A DNA stretch of 64,000 bases from Streptomyces ficellus (GCF_009739905.1 NZ_CP034279.1:5518001-5582000); one strand, 5' to 3'; shown: positions 28,745 to 36,724, numbered from the stretch's first letter. A program made the numbers and translations. The notes: generated by a model from the letters alone, not told the origin.

Positions 28745-29599
28745 GTGCGGCACCCCCTGCCTGACCTCGGCCGGCGCCCCCCGTTCGCGGCCGAGCGGCG
28801 GGTCGCCGTCGCCGCGGCCGAGGCGGGCGGGCGACTGCTGTGCGGCCACTTCGGCGACACCGGAGCCGTACGGACCATGCGGCCCCACGGCGACGTGGTC
28901 ACCGCCCTCGCCCCGGCCGCCGAGGAGCTGATCCTCACCCGGCTGCGGCATCACTTCCCGCACGACCGCATCCTCTCCCGGGGTGCCGCGCTCCCGGCCA
29001 CCGGCACCGGCCGCACCTGGCTGGTCGACCCGCTGGACGGCCGCGACAACGCGGCCATCGGCCTGCCCGCGTACGCCGTCGGCATCGGGCTGTGCGTCGG
29101 GGACATCCCGGTCGTCGGCGTCGTCCACGAACCCGTCACCGGCCGCACCTGGCACGCCGTCACCGGACAGGGCGCCCACGACGGCGACGGCGCCCGGCTG
29201 CGCGGCCCCCGCAGCACCCTGCCGGGACCGGGCCCCGTGCTGGCCTGGACGCAGGGCCAGGCCGTGGACCGTGCCGACCGCACGGCGACCGCGCTGCGCG
29301 GCGCCCTGGAGCGGCGCTGCCGGCGCGTCCTGCGCCTGTGGGCACCGCTGCTGGGGTGGAGCCTGCTCGCGCGCGGCACCGTCGACGGCTTCGTCGGCTA
29401 CCGCGCCGAGGGCGTCGGCCTGCCGCCCGGCGCGCTGCTGGCCGCCGAGGCGGGCGCGGAGCTGCGCACCCTGCGCGGCGCCCCGTTCCGGCCCGGGTTC
29501 GGCGGCCCCGACACCGGGCGCGGCTTCGTCGCCGCCCGGGCGGAAACCCTCACCTACGTCCTGGAGGAGGTCGCCGCGGTGCTCAGGAGGGCATCTTGA
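28745..29599 (+). CDS. Divergent inositol-monophosphatase-family protein
   Basis: A 284-residue protein of the IMPase/FIG fold. The central metal motif WLVDPLDGRDN (residues 92-102) and the earlier HGDVVTA (Asp50) are recognisable. Two other family features are not: the GEE segment is replaced by LSRGAALP near residue 80, and the late WDxAAG motif by GLPPGALLAAEAGAEL. With those metal ligands missing it may have altered or no phosphatase activity. Start: GTG at 28745 with GGGGAGG (28734-28740) 4 bases ahead. It is followed closely by the VWA gene, which has its own promoter. Confidence 0.7.
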   Translation: MRHPLPDLGRRPPFAAERRVAVAAAEAGGRLLCGHFGDTGAVRTMRPHGDVVTALAPAAEELILTRLRHHFPHDRILSRGAALPATGTGRTWLVDPLDGRDNAAIGLPAYAVGIGLCVGDIPVVGVVHEPVTGRTWHAVTGQGAHDGDGARLRGPRSTLPGPGPVLAWTQGQAVDRADRTATALRGALERRCRRVLRLWAPLLGWSLLARGTVDGFVGYRAEGVGLPPGALLAAEAGAELRTLRGAPFRPGFGGPDTGRGFVAARAETLTYVLEEVAAVLRRAS

Positions 29600-29631
29600 C
29601 GACTCCCCGGTGGCGGGCGGTGACGATCGCA

Positions 29632-29637
29632 TAGGCT
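29632..29637 (+). promoter_or_regulatory. -10 element of the leaderless VWA gene
   Basis: TAGGCT lies exactly 6 bases before the ATG at 29644 with no ribosome site; TTGACG at 29606-29611 is a candidate -35 with a long 20-base spacer. The CATAGGCTCG string is the same as before pyk at 58025-58034. Confidence 0.55.
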
Positions 29638-29643
29638 CGCCAT

Positions 29644-30360
29644 ATGCCCATCAGCCTGCAGAAGATGGAGGCGACCGCGCCCGCGCTCGTCGACCTCTAC
29701 AAGAGCGCGGGCGTGTCGCTGCGCAAGCACGGACTGGGCCGGGAGCGGGCCGCGGTCTACCTGGTGATCGACTACTCGGGCTCGATGAAGCCCTACTACA
29801 AGGACGGCAGTGTCCAGGCGCTCGCCGACCGGGTGCTGGGCCTGTCGGCCAACCTCGACGACGACGGCCGGGTCCCGGTGGTCTTCTTCTCCACCGACAT
29901 CGACGCCGAGACGGACATCGCCCTCGACGGCCACCAGGGCCGCATCGAGCGGATCGTCGCCGGGCTCGGCCACATGGGCAAGACCAGTTACCACCTGGCC
30001 ATGGACGCCGTCATCGACCACTACCTCGACAGCGGCACCACCGCCCCGGCGCTCGTCGTCTTCCAGACGGACGGCGGCCCCATCAACAAGCTCGCCGCCG
30101 AGCGCTACCTCTGCAAGGCGGCCGAGCTGCCGCTGTTCTGGCAGTTCATCGGCTTCGGCGACCCGGGCAGCCGCCAGTTCGACTTCCTGCGCAAGCTCGA
30201 CGAGCTGGCCGTCCCCGCCAAGCGCCGCGTCGACAACGCGGGCTTCTTCCACGCCGGCGCCGACCCCCGGCGCGTCCCGGACACCGAGCTGTACGACCGG
30301 CTGGTCGCCGAGTTCCCCCACTGGCTCGCCGCCGCCCGCGCCCAGGGCATCGTGCGATGA
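29644..30360 (+). CDS. VWA-domain protein (TerF-like)
   Basis: A 238-residue protein that is almost entirely a von Willebrand factor A domain. The MIDAS motif is DYSGSMKPYYKDGSV (near residues 43-57), with the Thr of HMGKTSYHLAMDAV and the Asp of VVFQTDGGP as the other metal ligands. The sequence pattern ALVDLYKSAGVSLRKHGL before the VWA domain is typical of TerF/TerY-like proteins of tellurium-resistance and stress clusters. No other ter genes are in the window. It probably binds a divalent metal and a protein partner in the cytoplasm. The end overlaps the HutD-like gene as ATGA. Confidence 0.82.
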   Translation: MPISLQKMEATAPALVDLYKSAGVSLRKHGLGRERAAVYLVIDYSGSMKPYYKDGSVQALADRVLGLSANLDDDGRVPVVFFSTDIDAETDIALDGHQGRIERIVAGLGHMGKTSYHLAMDAVIDHYLDSGTTAPALVVFQTDGGPINKLAAERYLCKAAELPLFWQFIGFGDPGSRQFDFLRKLDELAVPAKRRVDNAGFFHAGADPRRVPDTELYDRLVAEFPHWLAAARAQGIVR

Positions 30361-30917
30361 GCGGGCGCGTGCGGGTGCTGAGGGCGGCCGGCCGGGCGGC
30401 GGTGCCGTGGCGGAACGGCGGCGGCGTCACCCGGGAGGTCGCCGCCCGGCACGGGGGCGCCGGGGCGGCCGGCTTCGACTGGCGGGTCAGCCTCGCGGAC
30501 GTCGGGGCGGACGGGCCGTTCTCCGCGTTCCCCGGTACCGAGCGCATCCTCACGGTCGTCGAGGGCGCCGGGATGGACCTGACCGCCGGCGAACGGCTCC
30601 TGCGGGCGGAGCCGTACGTCCCGCTGCCCTTCCCCGGTGACGTCCCGACCGTCGGACGGCTCCTCGCCGGGCCGGTCGTCAACCTGAACGTGATGCACCT
30701 GCGCGGCGCGGTCACGGCGGGCGTCACCGTCGTACGGGGCGGGGCGCCCGTCCCGGTTGCGCCGGACGCGACGGTGCTCGTGGTCGCCCTGGACGCCCCT
30801 GCGGTGGTCGCGGGCGCCGAACTGGAGCGGTACGACGCGGTGTTGTGCGACGCCCCCGGGGCGACGGTGCGCACCGGCGGGCACGCGGCGGTCGTCACGT
30901 TCCGCCGGCCGGGCTGA
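30357..30917 (+). CDS. HutD/Ves-family cupin protein
   Basis: A 186-residue protein of the HutD family, a bicupin-like fold. The conserved opening VPWRNGGGVTREVA and FDWRVSLADVGADGPFSAFPGTERILTVVEGAGMDL are strongly diagnostic, as is VNLNVMHLRG. HutD is linked to histidine utilisation in Pseudomonas, where it may sense urocanate or related compounds, but no hut genes are nearby. It starts in the stop of the VWA gene (ATGA), which is an uncommon pairing. Substrate or ligand unknown. Confidence 0.83.
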   Translation: MSGRVRVLRAAGRAAVPWRNGGGVTREVAARHGGAGAAGFDWRVSLADVGADGPFSAFPGTERILTVVEGAGMDLTAGERLLRAEPYVPLPFPGDVPTVGRLLAGPVVNLNVMHLRGAVTAGVTVVRGGAPVPVAPDATVLVVALDAPAVVAGAELERYDAVLCDAPGATVRTGGHAAVVTFRRPG

Positions 30918-31013
30918 GCCGGCCGTGTGATTGTCCCCGGCCCTTCGTGAGGGGCGGGGCCCGGCGGGTAGGGCTGCACCTCGGGGCCCGGACCACCGCA
31001 CAGGAGACACGCC

Positions 31014-31466
31014 ATGCACCGTTCGAGTTTCGTCCTCGCCGCCACCACCGCGCTCGCCCTCGCGGCCTCCGGGCAGGGCTGGGCCGGCACCTCCAGTGCC
31101 TCCAGCACCTCCAGCGGCGACATCACCACCAGCTGGGGCGACCGCACCCGCATCCAGCTGACTTGGACCGACCGGAACTCGTTCCGTGACGGCACCCTCG
31201 CCGTCGCCGACCAGACGTGCGACGACCGCACCCTCTACGCCACCCTCACCGTCCGCACCGGCTCCGGCACCACCCTCGCGGCGGAGGACCGCCACAACAC
31301 CCGTGGCTGCGGCACGACCACCGACTTCCGCGACCTGCGGGCCACCGACCCGAGCGGCATCCGCAGCGTCACGATGACCCTGTGCCGCCGACAGGCCGGC
31401 ATGCCCGACCACTGCGAGACCCGGTACACCAGCTTCAACCCGTACAACCCGAGCTACGGCTTCTGA
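31014..31466 (+). CDS. Small secreted protein of unknown function
   Basis: A 150-residue protein with a clear Sec signal peptide: basic start MHRSSF, a hydrophobic core FVLAATTALALAAS, and a likely cleavage after GWA (about residue 24). The mature part is a Ser/Thr-rich, probably beta-rich domain with four cysteines (in QTCDD, RGCGT, TLCRR and DHCET), suggesting two disulfides. It ends NPYNPSYGF. AGGAGA lies just upstream of the ATG and a TAGGGC near 30969 could be a -10. No family was recognised. Confidence 0.75.
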   Translation: MHRSSFVLAATTALALAASGQGWAGTSSASSTSSGDITTSWGDRTRIQLTWTDRNSFRDGTLAVADQTCDDRTLYATLTVRTGSGTTLAAEDRHNTRGCGTTTDFRDLRATDPSGIRSVTMTLCRRQAGMPDHCETRYTSFNPYNPSYGF

Positions 31467-31494
31467 CCGCCGCCGGGCGGACTCAAGGGACCGT

Positions 31495-32466
31495 TCAGCA
31501 CCCGCCCAGCACCTGTTCCCGGCACCGGGCGGGCGTGCCCCAGGCGTCACGCAACGGGCGCGCCTTGCGCAGCCACAGGGCCAGGTCCAGCTCCTCGGTG
31601 TAGCCGACGGCGCCGTGCAGCTGGAGCGCGGTGCGGGCGGCCCGGTACGCCGCCTCGCCGGCCGCCACCTTGGCCGCCGCCACATCGGCGGTACGCAGCG
31701 ACCGGGCCGCCCCGTACAGCAGCGGCCGGGCGAACTCCAGCGCCAGCAGCGTGTCCGCCAGCCGGTGCTTGACCGACTGGAACGAGCCGACCGCCACCCC
31801 GAACTGCGTGCGCCGCTTCACGTACGCCACCGTCCGGTCCAGCAGCGCGTACCCGACGCCCAGCGCCTGCGCGCCCGTCGCCAGCGCCGCCCACCCGGCC
31901 GCGTACCGCACCGCCTCCGCCACGTGCGGGCCCGCCGCCAGCACCTCCCCGCCCGGCGCGGGCCGTGCGAGCCGCCGCACCGGATCGGCGCTCACCCGCA
32001 CCGGGCCGTGCCCGGGCGCGGCCCGCAGCTCCTCGCCGTCCGCCACGAGGACGAGGCCTGCGGTGTCCGCGTCCAGGGCGTACCCCGGCCCGACCGCCAG
32101 GGTCGCCGTCAGCCCGCCCGCCGCGAGGGCCGGCAGCAGCCGCTTCGCGGGCCCGCGCTCCCCGAGCCGCCCCAGCAGCGCCGCGACCGCCACGGTCTCC
32201 ACCACCGGGCCCGGCACCGCGTGGCGGCCCAGCTCGGTGAACGCCAGCGCCACCTCCGGCGGCAGGACGCCCAGCCCGCCCTCGTACGCCTCGGGCACCG
32301 CCAGCGCGAAGACCCCGGCCTCCGCGAGCCGTCCCCACAGCGCCCGCCCCGGGCCCGGGTCCCCGGCCGCCCACGCCCGCGCCGCCGACGGGGTGTCACC
32401 GGCGGAGAGCATGGCGTCCAGCGCGCGGGTGAAGTCCCGCTGCCCGTCCGTCAGGTACGCACCCAT
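31495..32466 (-). CDS. Acyl-CoA dehydrogenase, FadE32/FadE33-like subunit
   Basis: A 323-residue, short acyl-CoA dehydrogenase. The N-terminal helical domain is present (LTDGQRDFTRALDAML) and the C-terminal domain shows YVKRRTQFGVAVGSFQSVKHRLADTLL and LQLHGAVGYTEELDLALWLRKA, the flavin-contact region. Its length is like the mycobacterial FadE32/FadE33 subunits (about 320), which pair with a longer FadE31-type subunit into an alpha2beta2 dehydrogenase in steroid C/D-ring breakdown. The gene directly upstream encodes such a longer subunit, and the two share a TGATG junction. Assignment to the HIP pathway is by family and context. Confidence 0.83.
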   Translation of the reverse strand: MGAYLTDGQRDFTRALDAMLSAGDTPSAARAWAAGDPGPGRALWGRLAEAGVFALAVPEAYEGGLGVLPPEVALAFTELGRHAVPGPVVETVAVAALLGRLGERGPAKRLLPALAAGGLTATLAVGPGYALDADTAGLVLVADGEELRAAPGHGPVRVSADPVRRLARPAPGGEVLAAGPHVAEAVRYAAGWAALATGAQALGVGYALLDRTVAYVKRRTQFGVAVGSFQSVKHRLADTLLALEFARPLLYGAARSLRTADVAAAKVAAGEAAYRAARTALQLHGAVGYTEELDLALWLRKARPLRDAWGTPARCREQVLGGC

Positions 32467-33581
32467 CAGCGGCGGCCCTTCGGCAGGCCGAGCAGCCGCT
32501 CGGCGATGATGTCCCGCTGGATCTCGTTCGTCCCGGCGTAGACCGGCCCGGCGAGCGCGAAGGTGTACCCCTCGGCCCAGTCGGTGTCGGCGAACTCGGC
32601 CACCGCGCCGAGGAGTTCCAGGGCCGTCTCGTGCAGGGCGATGTCGTACTCGGACCAGAAGACCTTCGTCAGGCTGGACTCCGCGCCCATCGCCCCGCCG
32701 CCCGCCGCCAGCTCCGTGAACAGCTGGTACGCCCGCGCCCCGACCACCGCGTCCGCCACCCGGTCGCGCACCGCCGGGTCGCACCCGGCCTCCCGCCACA
32801 GCCGCACCAGCCGGCCGGCGGACGCCAGGAAACGGCCGGGGGAGCGGAGCATCAGGCCGCGCTCGTTGCCGGTCGCCGACATCGCGATCCGCCAGCCGTC
32901 GCCGGGTGCGCCGATCACGTCCTCGTCCGGGACGAACACCCCGTCCAGGAACAGCTCGGCGAACGCCGGCTTCCCGTCCAGCCGCGCGACCGGCCGCACG
33001 GTCACCCCCGGCTCCCGCAGCCCGAACATCAGGTACGTCAGGCCCCGGTGCGGCCGGTCCGCCGCCGGGTCCGAACGGAAGACGCCGAACGCCCGGTCGG
33101 CGAACGCGGCCCGCGACGACCAGGCCTTCTGCCCGTGCAGCAGCCAGCCGCCGTCCGTGCGCACCGCCCGCGAGCGCAGCGAGGCGAGGTCGGAGCCCGC
33201 CTCCGGCTCCGACCAGGCCTGCGCCCACACCGTCCGCCCGCCCGCCATGGACGGCAGGAGGCGGGCCCGCTGCTCCTCGGTACCGTGGTCGAAGAGGGTG
33301 GGTGCGAGGAGGCTGACGCCGTTCTGCGAGACGCGGCCGGGCGCCCCCGCCGCCCAGTACTCCTCCTCGAACGCCAGCCAGTGCGGGAGGTCCACGCCCC
33401 GCCCGCCGTACCGCTCCGGCCAGTTGACCACCGACCAGCGGCCCTCGTGCAGCTCCGCCTCCCAGGCCCGGTGCGCCGCGAAGCCCTCCGCCGTCTCCAG
33501 GGACGGCAGCGGCTCGGACGGAACGTGGGCGGCCAGCCAGGCGCGGGCCTGTGACCGGAAGGCTTCGACGGACTCGTCCAC
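32466..33581 (-). CDS. Acyl-CoA dehydrogenase, FadE31-like subunit
   Basis: A 371-residue acyl-CoA dehydrogenase. Diagnostic parts: VVNWPERYGGRGVDLPHWLAFEEEYWAAGAP, the flavin-binding AQAWSEPEAGSDLASL, the TGNERGLMLRSPGRF helix and the C-terminal YAGTNEIQRDIIAERLLGLPK. FadE31 of M. tuberculosis is 377 residues. It starts with a GTG at 33581, right beside a divergent promoter that carries a KstR2-like operator. It and the next gene likely form a hetero-oligomeric dehydrogenase acting on a late steroid-ring CoA thioester. Confidence 0.85.
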   Translation of the reverse strand: MDESVEAFRSQARAWLAAHVPSEPLPSLETAEGFAAHRAWEAELHEGRWSVVNWPERYGGRGVDLPHWLAFEEEYWAAGAPGRVSQNGVSLLAPTLFDHGTEEQRARLLPSMAGGRTVWAQAWSEPEAGSDLASLRSRAVRTDGGWLLHGQKAWSSRAAFADRAFGVFRSDPAADRPHRGLTYLMFGLREPGVTVRPVARLDGKPAFAELFLDGVFVPDEDVIGAPGDGWRIAMSATGNERGLMLRSPGRFLASAGRLVRLWREAGCDPAVRDRVADAVVGARAYQLFTELAAGGGAMGAESSLTKVFWSEYDIALHETALELLGAVAEFADTDWAEGYTFALAGPVYAGTNEIQRDIIAERLLGLPKGRR

Positions 33582-33604
33582 GGCGCCCCCTGTGCGACGG
33601 CTTC

Positions 33605-33620
33605 CCTAACAAGCGTTTGG
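33605..33620. promoter_or_regulatory. KstR2-like operator, divergent fadE31-like/ipdF-like promoter
   Basis: CCTAACAAGCGTTTGG. The 14-mer at 33609-33622 fits most of the mycobacterial KstR2 consensus AnCAAGnnCTTGnT. The same 16-mer with AT instead of GC occurs at the divergent promoter near 41840. It covers roughly -33 to -18 of the ipdF-like promoter, so a bound repressor would block RNA polymerase. Confidence 0.7.
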
Positions 33621-33625
33621 CAGGT

Positions 33626-33631
33626 TAGCGT
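33626..33631 (+). promoter_or_regulatory. -10 element of a leaderless ipdF-like gene
   Basis: TAGCGT is exactly 6 bases before the ATG at 33638; TTCCCT at 33602-33607 is a weak -35 with an 18-base spacer. The operator above lies between the two. Confidence 0.55.
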
Positions 33632-33637
33632 ACGCGT

Positions 33638-34447
33638 ATGAAGAGCGTCGAGCACCCGCCCGACCCCGGACCCGAGTACCTCCCCGGGCACGGCCTGCTG
33701 GCCGGACGTACCGCCGTCATCACGGCCGCCGCCGGCGCCGGCATCGGCGGCGCCACCGCGCGCCGCTTCCTGGAGGAGGGCGCCCGGGTGCTCCTCAGCG
33801 ACGCTCACGCCCGGCGCCTGAAGGAGACCGAGCGGGCGCTCGCCGAGGAGTTCGGCGCGTCCGCCGTCGCCGCCCAGCCCTGCGACGTCACCCGGGAGGA
33901 CCAGGTCGGGGCACTCTTCGACACGGCGGTACGGCTCCACGGCCGCCTCGACGTGGTCGTCAACAACGCCGGGCTCGGCGGCACCGCGCACCTCGCCGAC
34001 ATGACCGACGAGCAGTGGAGCCGCGTCCTGGACGTCACCCTGGGCGGCACCTTCCGCTGCACCAGGGCGGCGCTGCGGCTGCTCCGCGACCAGCCGGGCG
34101 GCGGCGGGGCCGTCGTCAACAACGCCTCCGTCGCCGGCTGGCGCGCCCAGGCGGGCCAGGCCCACTACGCCGCCGCCAAGGCGGGCGTCATGGCCCTCAC
34201 CCGCTGCGCGGCGATCGAGGCCGCCCCGTACGGCGTCCGCGTCAACGCCGTCGCGCCGAGCCTCGCGATGCACCCGCACCTGGTGAAGGTGACCTCCGCC
34301 GGACTGCTGGAGGAACTCACCGCGCGCGAGGCCTTCGGGCGGTACGCCGAGCCCTGGGAGGTCGCCAACGTCATCGTCTTCCTCGCCAGCGGCTACGCCT
34401 CGTACATGACCGGCGAGACCGTGTCCGTCAGCAGCCAGCACGCCTAG
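33638..34447 (+). CDS. ipdF: Short-chain dehydrogenase, IpdF-like
   Basis: A 269-residue SDR. Cofactor motif TAAAGAGIGGATARR (near residues 29-43), NNAG in DVVVNNAGLGG, active-site Ser in NNASVAGW and YAAAK. It ends SGYASYMTGETVSVSSQHA, much like mycobacterial IpdF (Rv3559c), which oxidises/reduces the 5-hydroxy group of HIP-CoA. The gene is divergent from the FadE31-like gene and followed by the TetR regulator and thiolase, the same set as in the KstR2 regulon. The symbol is by homology and context, not measured activity. Confidence 0.75.
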   Translation: MKSVEHPPDPGPEYLPGHGLLAGRTAVITAAAGAGIGGATARRFLEEGARVLLSDAHARRLKETERALAEEFGASAVAAQPCDVTREDQVGALFDTAVRLHGRLDVVVNNAGLGGTAHLADMTDEQWSRVLDVTLGGTFRCTRAALRLLRDQPGGGGAVVNNASVAGWRAQAGQAHYAAAKAGVMALTRCAAIEAAPYGVRVNAVAPSLAMHPHLVKVTSAGLLEELTAREAFGRYAEPWEVANVIVFLASGYASYMTGETVSVSSQHA

Positions 34448-34450
34448 CCC

Positions 34451-34456
34451 CACAAT
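34451..34456 (+). promoter_or_regulatory. -10 element of the leaderless tetR gene
   Basis: CACAAT followed by six bases (GGCCCC) and GTG at 34463, identical in layout to hisI. It overlaps the end of the ipdF-like gene, so the regulator can be made independently. Confidence 0.5.
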
Positions 34457-34462
34457 GGCCCC

Positions 34463-35080
34463 GTGCCGAAGCAGACGAAGAAGCCCCAGGTGACCGCCCC
34501 CGCGCCCGAGCGGCGCGCCGAAATCCTCGCCACCGCGGCGGAGGTGTTCGCCGCGCACGGGTACAACGCCACGACCGTCCGCAGGATCGCCGACGAGGCG
34601 GGCATGCTCGCCGGCAGCCTCTACTACCACTTCGATTCCAAGGAATCGATGGTCGACGAGATCCTCTCCGCCTTCCTCGGCGAACTGTGGACGGGCTACG
34701 ACGCCGTCCTCGCCGCCGGGCTCGGCCCGCGCGAGACGATCGAGGCGCTGGTCACCGAGTCGTTCCGCGAGATCGACCGGCACCGCGCCGCCGTCGCCAT
34801 CTACCAGAAGGAATGGCGCCAACTCGCCACCCAGCCCCGCTTCCAGTACCTCTCCGACTCCCAGACCCGGTTCGAGAAGGCATGGCTCGGGACGCTGGAG
34901 CGCGGCGTGGCAGCCGGGGTCTTCCGCGACGGCCTGGACGTCCGGCTCACCTACCGGTTCGTGCGCGACACCGTGTGGGTGGCGGCGTCCTGGTACCGGC
35001 CGGGGGGCCTGCACAGCCCGGAGGAGATCGCCCGCCAGTACCTGTCGATGGTGCTGGACGGAATCGCCGTACGCACCTAG
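34463..35080 (+). CDS. kstR2: TetR-family repressor, KstR2-like
   Basis: A 205-residue TetR regulator. The helix-turn-helix is clear: RRAEILATAAEVFAAHGYNATTVRRIADEAGMLAGSLYYHFDSKESM (about residues 14-60). The ligand domain is all helical (IYQKEWRQLATQPRFQYL, TYRFVRDTVWVAASWYRPGGLHSPEEIA). KstR2 of mycobacteria represses the genes for the last steroid rings and is released by HIP-CoA. Here it lies among FadE31/32-, IpdF- and FadA6-like genes, and two promoters of the set share an operator resembling the KstR2 site. Start: GTG with a -10 six bases upstream. Confidence 0.75.
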   Translation: MPKQTKKPQVTAPAPERRAEILATAAEVFAAHGYNATTVRRIADEAGMLAGSLYYHFDSKESMVDEILSAFLGELWTGYDAVLAAGLGPRETIEALVTESFREIDRHRAAVAIYQKEWRQLATQPRFQYLSDSQTRFEKAWLGTLERGVAAGVFRDGLDVRLTYRFVRDTVWVAASWYRPGGLHSPEEIARQYLSMVLDGIAVRT

Positions 35081-35092
35081 AGGAGATGTGTG

Positions 35093-36250
35093 ATGGGTGA
35101 GGCCTACATCGTCGAAGCGGTACGCACCCCCGTCGGCCGGCGCGGAGGGGGCCTCGGCGCCGTCCACCCGGCCGACCTCGGCGCCCACGTCCTGAAGGCG
35201 CTGGTCGCACGCTCGGGCGTCGACCCGGCGGCCGTGGACGACGTGGTCTTCGGCTGTCTGGACACGGTCGGCCCCCAGGCCGGCGACATCGCCCGCACGG
35301 CGTGGCTGGCCGCCGGGCTGCCGGAGGAGGTGCCCGGCGTCACCGTCGACCGGCAGTGCGGCTCCTCGCAGCAGGCCGTCCACTTCGCCGCCCAGGCGGT
35401 CATGTCCGGCACCCAGGACCTGGTCGTCGCGGGCGGCACCCAGAACATGACGATGGTCCCCATCGCGTACGCCTCCCGCCAGGCCGCCGTGCCGCTCGGG
35501 CTGACCGAGGGCCCCTTCGCCGGTTCGGAGGGCTGGCGGGCCCGGTACGGCGACGCCCCCGTGAACCAGTTCGCCGGCGCGGAGACGATCGCCCGGCAGT
35601 GGGGCATCACCCGCTCCGCCCAGGAGGAGTACGCCCTCACCTCGCACCGGCGCGCGATCCGGGCCCTCGACGACGGGCGCTTCGCCCGCGAGACGGTGGC
35701 GTACGGATCCGTCACGGCGGACGAGGGCCCGCGCCGCGACACCACCCCGGCCAGGATGGCCGCCCTGAAGCCCGTCCTGGAGGGCGGCACCGTCACCGCC
35801 GCCTGCTCCTCCCAGGTCTCCGACGGCGCGGCGGCCCTGCTGCTGGCGAGCGAGCGGGCCGTCACCACCCACGGGCTGACCCCGCGCGCCCGCGTCCACC
35901 ACCTGTCCGTGCGCGGCGAGGACCCCATCCGCATGCTGACGGCCCCCATCCCCGCGACCGACCACGCCCTCAAGAAGGCGGGCATGGCCATCGACGACAT
36001 CGACCTCGTGGAGATCAACGAGGCGTTCGCCCCCGTCGTCCTCGCCTGGCTGGCCGAGACCGGCGCCGACCCCGCCCGGGTGAACGTCAACGGCGGCGCC
36101 ATCGCCCTCGGCCACCCGCTCGGCGCCACCGGCGCCCGCCTGATGACCACGCTCCTCCACGAACTGGAACGCACCGGCGGCCGGTTCGGGCTCCAAACCA
36201 TGTGCGAGGGCGGCGGCCAGGCGAACGTGACGATCATCGAGAGGCTGTAG
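35093..36250 (+). CDS. fadA6: Thiolase, FadA6-like
   Basis: A 385-residue acetyl-CoA acyltransferase. The nucleophile is Cys89 (DRQCGSSQQAVHF), the second-step residues are His341 (GHPLGATGARL) and Cys371 (MCEGGGQANVTI), and EINEAFAPV is present. FadA6 carries out a thiolytic step late in steroid-ring catabolism. AGGAG at 35081-35085 is 7 bases before the ATG at 35093; a GTG 3 bases earlier is too close to it. It follows the TetR gene by 12 bases, apparently in one unit. Generic beta-ketothiolase function cannot be excluded. Confidence 0.82.
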   Translation: MGEAYIVEAVRTPVGRRGGGLGAVHPADLGAHVLKALVARSGVDPAAVDDVVFGCLDTVGPQAGDIARTAWLAAGLPEEVPGVTVDRQCGSSQQAVHFAAQAVMSGTQDLVVAGGTQNMTMVPIAYASRQAAVPLGLTEGPFAGSEGWRARYGDAPVNQFAGAETIARQWGITRSAQEEYALTSHRRAIRALDDGRFARETVAYGSVTADEGPRRDTTPARMAALKPVLEGGTVTAACSSQVSDGAAALLLASERAVTTHGLTPRARVHHLSVRGEDPIRMLTAPIPATDHALKKAGMAIDDIDLVEINEAFAPVVLAWLAETGADPARVNVNGGAIALGHPLGATGARLMTTLLHELERTGGRFGLQTMCEGGGQANVTIIERL

Positions 36251-36317
36251 CGCACCGGTGTGGCGCCGTGGCGCACGTGGCGGCGTGCCTGGTTGCGGTC
36301 GGGCCGCCGAGATGGTG

Positions 36318-36326
36318 TGCTACGGT
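36318..36326 (+). promoter_or_regulatory. Extended -10 promoter of the cold-shock gene
   Basis: TGCTACGGT fits the extended -10 pattern TGnTAnnnT; start of transcription near 36333 would give an mRNA leader of about 117 bases, as usual for cold-shock genes. Confidence 0.5.
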
Positions 36327-36363
36327 TGTCCACGTTGCAGTTTTGGTACCCATGAACTTTATG

Positions 36364-36393
36364 TGCGCCTGACGGGAATGTTCCTCAGGCGCA
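36364..36393 (+). promoter_or_regulatory. Terminator-like hairpin in the cold-shock gene leader
   Basis: A 9-bp perfect stem TGCGCCTGA/TCAGGCGCA (36364-36372 with 36385-36393) followed by TTATTGTTTT. Such a T-rich tract is rare in this genome. It sits between the promoter and the ATG at 36450, so it could work as an attenuator or temperature-dependent structure. Confidence 0.6.
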
Positions 36394-36449
36394 TTATTGT
36401 TTTACCGGCTTTCTCCGGATGGGGCCCCGACACCATCAGGAGAATTATT

Positions 36450-36653
36450 ATGGCCACCGGTACCGTGAAGTGGTTCAACTCGGAAAAGGGCTTCGGCTTC
36501 ATCGAGCAGGACGGCGGCGGCGCCGACGTCTTCGCCCACTACTCCAACATCGCCACCTCGGGCTTCCGTGAGCTCCAGGAAGGCCAGAAGGTGACCTTCG
36601 ACGTCACGCAGGGCCAGAAGGGCCCCCAGGCGGAGAACATCCTCCCCGCCTGA
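36450..36653 (+). CDS. Cold-shock protein, CspA family
   Basis: A 67-residue single cold-shock domain. It contains RNP1 (KGFGFIEQ) and RNP2 (DVFAHYS), starts MATGTVKWFNSEKG and ends QAENILPA. It binds single-stranded RNA/DNA and melts RNA structure. AGGAG (near 36438-36442) is 7 bases before the ATG; the open frame further upstream is the untranslated leader. The leader is unusually AT-rich for the window and holds a terminator-like hairpin. A DEAD-box helicase follows after another hairpin, a functional pairing seen elsewhere for cold adaptation. Confidence 0.95.
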   Translation: MATGTVKWFNSEKGFGFIEQDGGGADVFAHYSNIATSGFRELQEGQKVTFDVTQGQKGPQAENILPA

Positions 36654-36683
36654 TCACCGGACACGCAGCACCGGTATCCCGCA

Positions 36684-36724
36684 GCCGGGACCCGCACCAT
36701 GCAGTCGCAGGTGCGGGTCCCGGC
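36684..36724 (+). terminator. Strong hairpin between the cold-shock and helicase genes
   Basis: A perfect 15-bp stem (36684-36698 with 36710-36724, 16 bp counting A36683-T36725) around an 11-base loop, followed by TTGTGCTG. It probably ends most csp transcripts; read-through would reach the helicase. Confidence 0.75.

Noticed and set aside
28660..28764. 34-codon ORF before the IMPase-like gene
   Set aside because: No ribosome site of its own, no family match, and it runs into the start of the larger gene; kept only as a remark.
33038..36196. A 1052-codon minus-strand frame
   Set aside because: Shadow of the plus-strand SDR, TetR and thiolase genes; no recognisable protein family.
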